DNA from: Desulfobacteraceae bacterium
Lineage (GTDB): Bacteria; Desulfobacterota; Desulfobacteria; Desulfobacterales; UBA11574
Length of the DNA stretch: 7,472 bases
Direction of reading: 5' to 3'
Assembly (NCBI GenBank): GCA_002868985.1
Contig: PKTV01000214.1
Location: 1 to 7,472, forward strand
Shown here in pieces: positions 5,492-7,472 of this stretch; positions within the stretch are counted from its first letter, which is position 1; every line of letters starts with the position of its first letter. Below the pieces are notes generated by a model. That model was not told where the DNA came from. It saw only the letters and a list, made by a program, of their open reading frames with translations, and ran no database searches. The position numbers were made by a program, and so were the translations under genes.

Positions 5492-7444
5492 ATGGCCAAA
5501 CTTTTATGGAAACCATCTGAGGAAAGAATCCAAAGCACCAACATGTATCGATTCATGAATTTTGTTAATACAAAGTTCAATAAAAGTTTTACTGAATATC
5601 CGCCACTTTACCAATGGTCTATAGATAATATTCCTGATTTCTGGGCGGCAATATGGGAATTTGTAAAAATAAATGCATCAAAGCCTTATAATCAGGTCAT
5701 TGACGATGTAAAAAAAATGCCGGGTGCCAAATGGTTTTCCGGATCGCGGCTCAATTTTACCGAAAATCTTCTGCGATTCAGGGACGATCAGACAGCGCTC
5801 GTCTTTCGAGGAGAAGATCGGGTGACCAGAAAAATGACGTATGCCGATCTGTACGATGAAACGGCGCGCGTGGCCCGGTCTTTGAAATCAGCCGGTGTTC
5901 AGGCCGGCGATCGGGTGGCCGGCTTTATGCCCAACATGCCCGAAACCGTCATTGCCATGCTGGCTACCGCCAGCATCGGTGCGACCTGGTCTTCGTGTTC
6001 TCCGGATTTCGGAACAAAGGGGGTGCTGGATCGATTCGGCCAGATCGAACCCAAGGTTTTGTTTACGGCGGACGGATATTTTTTCAAAGGAAAACACTTT
6101 GACAGCCTGGATAAAATTTCAAACATCATCAAAGAGATTCCTTCCATTGAAAAAGTGGTCGTGGCGCCGTACACTCAAAAAAAATCGGATATTAAGGGGT
6201 TGTCGAATGGTGTTCATTACAAGGATTTTCGGTCTTCAGAATCCAACCTAAACATCGAGTTCGCACAACTCCCTTTTGACCATCCCCTTTACATCATGTA
6301 TTCGTCCGGTACCACCGGGCTTCCAAAATGTATGGTTCAGAGTGCCGGAGGGATTCTCATTCACCATTTAAAAGAACTCGTTCTTCACACGGACTTAAAA
6401 AGAGAAGATACCATCTTTTACTTCACCACGTGCAGTTGGATGATGTGGAACTGGCTGGTCAGTTCTTTGGCCGTGGGCGCAACACTGGTTCTTTTTGATG
6501 GCAATCCCTTTCACCCGGATCCCGGAGCACTTTGGCAGATCGCTCAGGATGAGAAAATATCGATATTCGGAACCAGCGCCGGTTACATTGCTGCATTGCA
6601 AAATGCTGGCGTAACGCCCGGTAAGACATACGACCTCACGCCGCTTAAAGCGCTGCTTTCAACAGGATCACCGCTCTCTAACGAAGGGTTTGAGTATATT
6701 TACAGAGAAGTTAAAGCGGACCTTCAGTTGGCCTCTATATCCGGAGGTACGGATCTCAACGGCTGTTTCGCCTTGGGAAACCCCATGGGACCGGTATATG
6801 CCGGTGAACTTCAGTGTCGAGGGTTGGCCATGAAGGTCGAGGCTTTCGATGAGAACGGAAAATCGGTTATCAATCAGCAGGGCGAACTGGTATGTACGGC
6901 GCCTTTTCCGTCCATGCCCATCTATTTTTGGAATGATCCGGACAACCAAAAATATCATGACGCATATTTTGATGTTTATCCCAATATCTGGCGGCATGGG
7001 GATTATATTCTGATCACAGAGAGAGGCGGTGTCGTTATTTATGGTCGGTCGGATGCTACCTTGAATCCCGGTGGCGTGCGCATCGGTACCGCCGAGATCT
7101 ATCGCCAGGTGGACCTTTTAGAGGAAATCGAAGACTGTGTTGTGGTGGGGCAGAATTGGAAAAATGATGTTCGGGTGATTCTGTTTGTCAAAATGGGCCA
7201 AGGACACGAGTTGACCGATGAAATTATTAAAAACATAAAAACCACCATTCGTTCCAATGCCTCTCCACGGCATGTACCCGCTATCATTGTTTCGGTTCCG
7301 GATATTCCCTATACCCATAATATGAAAAAGGTGGAACTGGCCGTGAATAAGGTCATTCACAACCGGCCGGTTCTCAACAAGGACTCACTGAAAAACCCGG
7401 AATCGCTGGATTATTTTTCGAAATTAAAGGAGCTTCATGTATGA
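5492..7444 (+). CDS. aacS: Acetoacetate-CoA ligase (acetoacetyl-CoA synthetase)
   Basis: This gene encodes 650 residues, the usual length for bacterial acetoacetyl-CoA synthetases. The enzyme is a cytoplasmic member of the ANL adenylate-forming family: acetoacetate + ATP + CoA gives acetoacetyl-CoA + AMP + PPi. The N-terminus (W-x-PS-E-R, TNMYRF, then LYQWSIDNIPDFWAAIWEF) is typical of this subgroup rather than of acetyl-CoA synthetase. Other marks are the P-loop YSSGTTGLPK (270-279), CSWMMWNWLVSSL (314-326), SISGGTDLNGCF (415-426), the YGRSDATLNPGGVRIG hinge region (517-532) and the C-terminal PYTHNMKKVELAV. In the last, K612 aligns with the catalytic acyladenylate lysine; the Gly that usually precedes it is Met611. 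The start is ATG 5492 because of the AAGGAG at 5477; the frame is also open back to TTG 5450, which would add 14 residues. The stop overlaps the next start as ATGA, implying coupled translation. A role in ketone-body, polyhydroxybutyrate or leucine-degradation product use is inference. Confidence 0.94.
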   Translation: MAKLLWKPSEERIQSTNMYRFMNFVNTKFNKSFTEYPPLYQWSIDNIPDFWAAIWEFVKINASKPYNQVIDDVKKMPGAKWFSGSRLNFTENLLRFRDDQTALVFRGEDRVTRKMTYADLYDETARVARSLKSAGVQAGDRVAGFMPNMPETVIAMLATASIGATWSSCSPDFGTKGVLDRFGQIEPKVLFTADGYFFKGKHFDSLDKISNIIKEIPSIEKVVVAPYTQKKSDIKGLSNGVHYKDFRSSESNLNIEFAQLPFDHPLYIMYSSGTTGLPKCMVQSAGGILIHHLKELVLHTDLKREDTIFYFTTCSWMMWNWLVSSLAVGATLVLFDGNPFHPDPGALWQIAQDEKISIFGTSAGYIAALQNAGVTPGKTYDLTPLKALLSTGSPLSNEGFEYIYREVKADLQLASISGGTDLNGCFALGNPMGPVYAGELQCRGLAMKVEAFDENGKSVINQQGELVCTAPFPSMPIYFWNDPDNQKYHDAYFDVYPNIWRHGDYILITERGGVVIYGRSDATLNPGGVRIGTAEIYRQVDLLEEIEDCVVVGQNWKNDVRVILFVKMGQGHELTDEIIKNIKTTIRSNASPRHVPAIIVSVPDIPYTHNMKKVELAVNKVIHNRPVLNKDSLKNPESLDYFSKLKELHV

Positions 7445-7472
7445 TTAAATTTTTGGATGGAAGCTGTTTGAG
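7441..7472 (+). CDS. Start of an unknown downstream gene, 3' partial
   Basis: ATG at 7441 overlaps the ligase TGA by the shared ATGA. It has AAGGAG (7427-7432) eight bases upstream, so translation starts here and is probably coupled to the ligase. Only MIKFLDGSCL is visible before the window ends. Ten residues do not identify a family. An N-terminal I-x-LDG-x is seen in some homocysteine S-methyltransferases, but that is too little to name it. Confidence 0.65.
   Translation, partial: MIKFLDGSCL

Noticed and set aside
5888..6251. Overlapping open frames on both strands inside the ligase gene
   Set aside because: The ligase frame carries all family motifs; the others are shadow frames in the more GC-rich part of that gene.

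Overview
This window carries six genes or gene fragments plus one decayed mobile-element remnant. The mix suggests a Gram-negative bacterium with a periplasm: an OmpA-type peptidoglycan-binding domain, and a secreted lytic transglycosylase with a SPOR domain. The moderate to low G+C, the small cysteine-rich BFD-like protein, the DUF1059 protein and the acetoacetate-CoA ligase together recall sulfate-reducing Desulfobacterota (Desulfobacterales-like). That placement rests on remembered family resemblance, not on a search.

Layout. Positions 1-996 (+) hold the 3' part of a gene for an inner-membrane protein with a C-terminal OmpA-like domain; its true start lies left of the window. On the minus strand, 1065-1138 match domains V and VI at the 3' end of a group II intron, with a damaged domain V and no reverse transcriptase nearby. 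Next are a DUF1059 gene (1302-1505, -) and, facing away from it, a 48-residue four-cysteine BFD-like gene with a TTG start (1788-1934, +). A minus-strand pair follows, reading leftwards: a low-specificity threonine aldolase (4176-5216) and a secreted SLT/SPOR lytic transglycosylase (1970-4162). They lie 13 bp apart and probably share one transcript. A divergent intergenic region (5217-5491) separates this pair from an acetoacetate-CoA ligase gene (5492-7444, +). The ligase stop overlaps by ATGA the start of another gene that runs off the right edge.

How the genes relate. The transglycosylase and the OmpA-domain protein both act on or bind peptidoglycan, but they are in separate transcription units. 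The aldolase cleaves threonine/allo-threonine to glycine and acetaldehyde; its link with a wall hydrolase looks positional. The ligase activates acetoacetate to acetoacetyl-CoA and is probably co-translated with the unknown downstream gene. I see no clear new multi-gene system. The points most worth a second look are the group II intron relic, the tiny cysteine protein, the exact 14-bp direct repeat in the aldolase promoter, and the roughly 400-residue unassigned N-terminal region of the transglycosylase. No tRNA, rRNA, CRISPR array or intact insertion sequence was seen.
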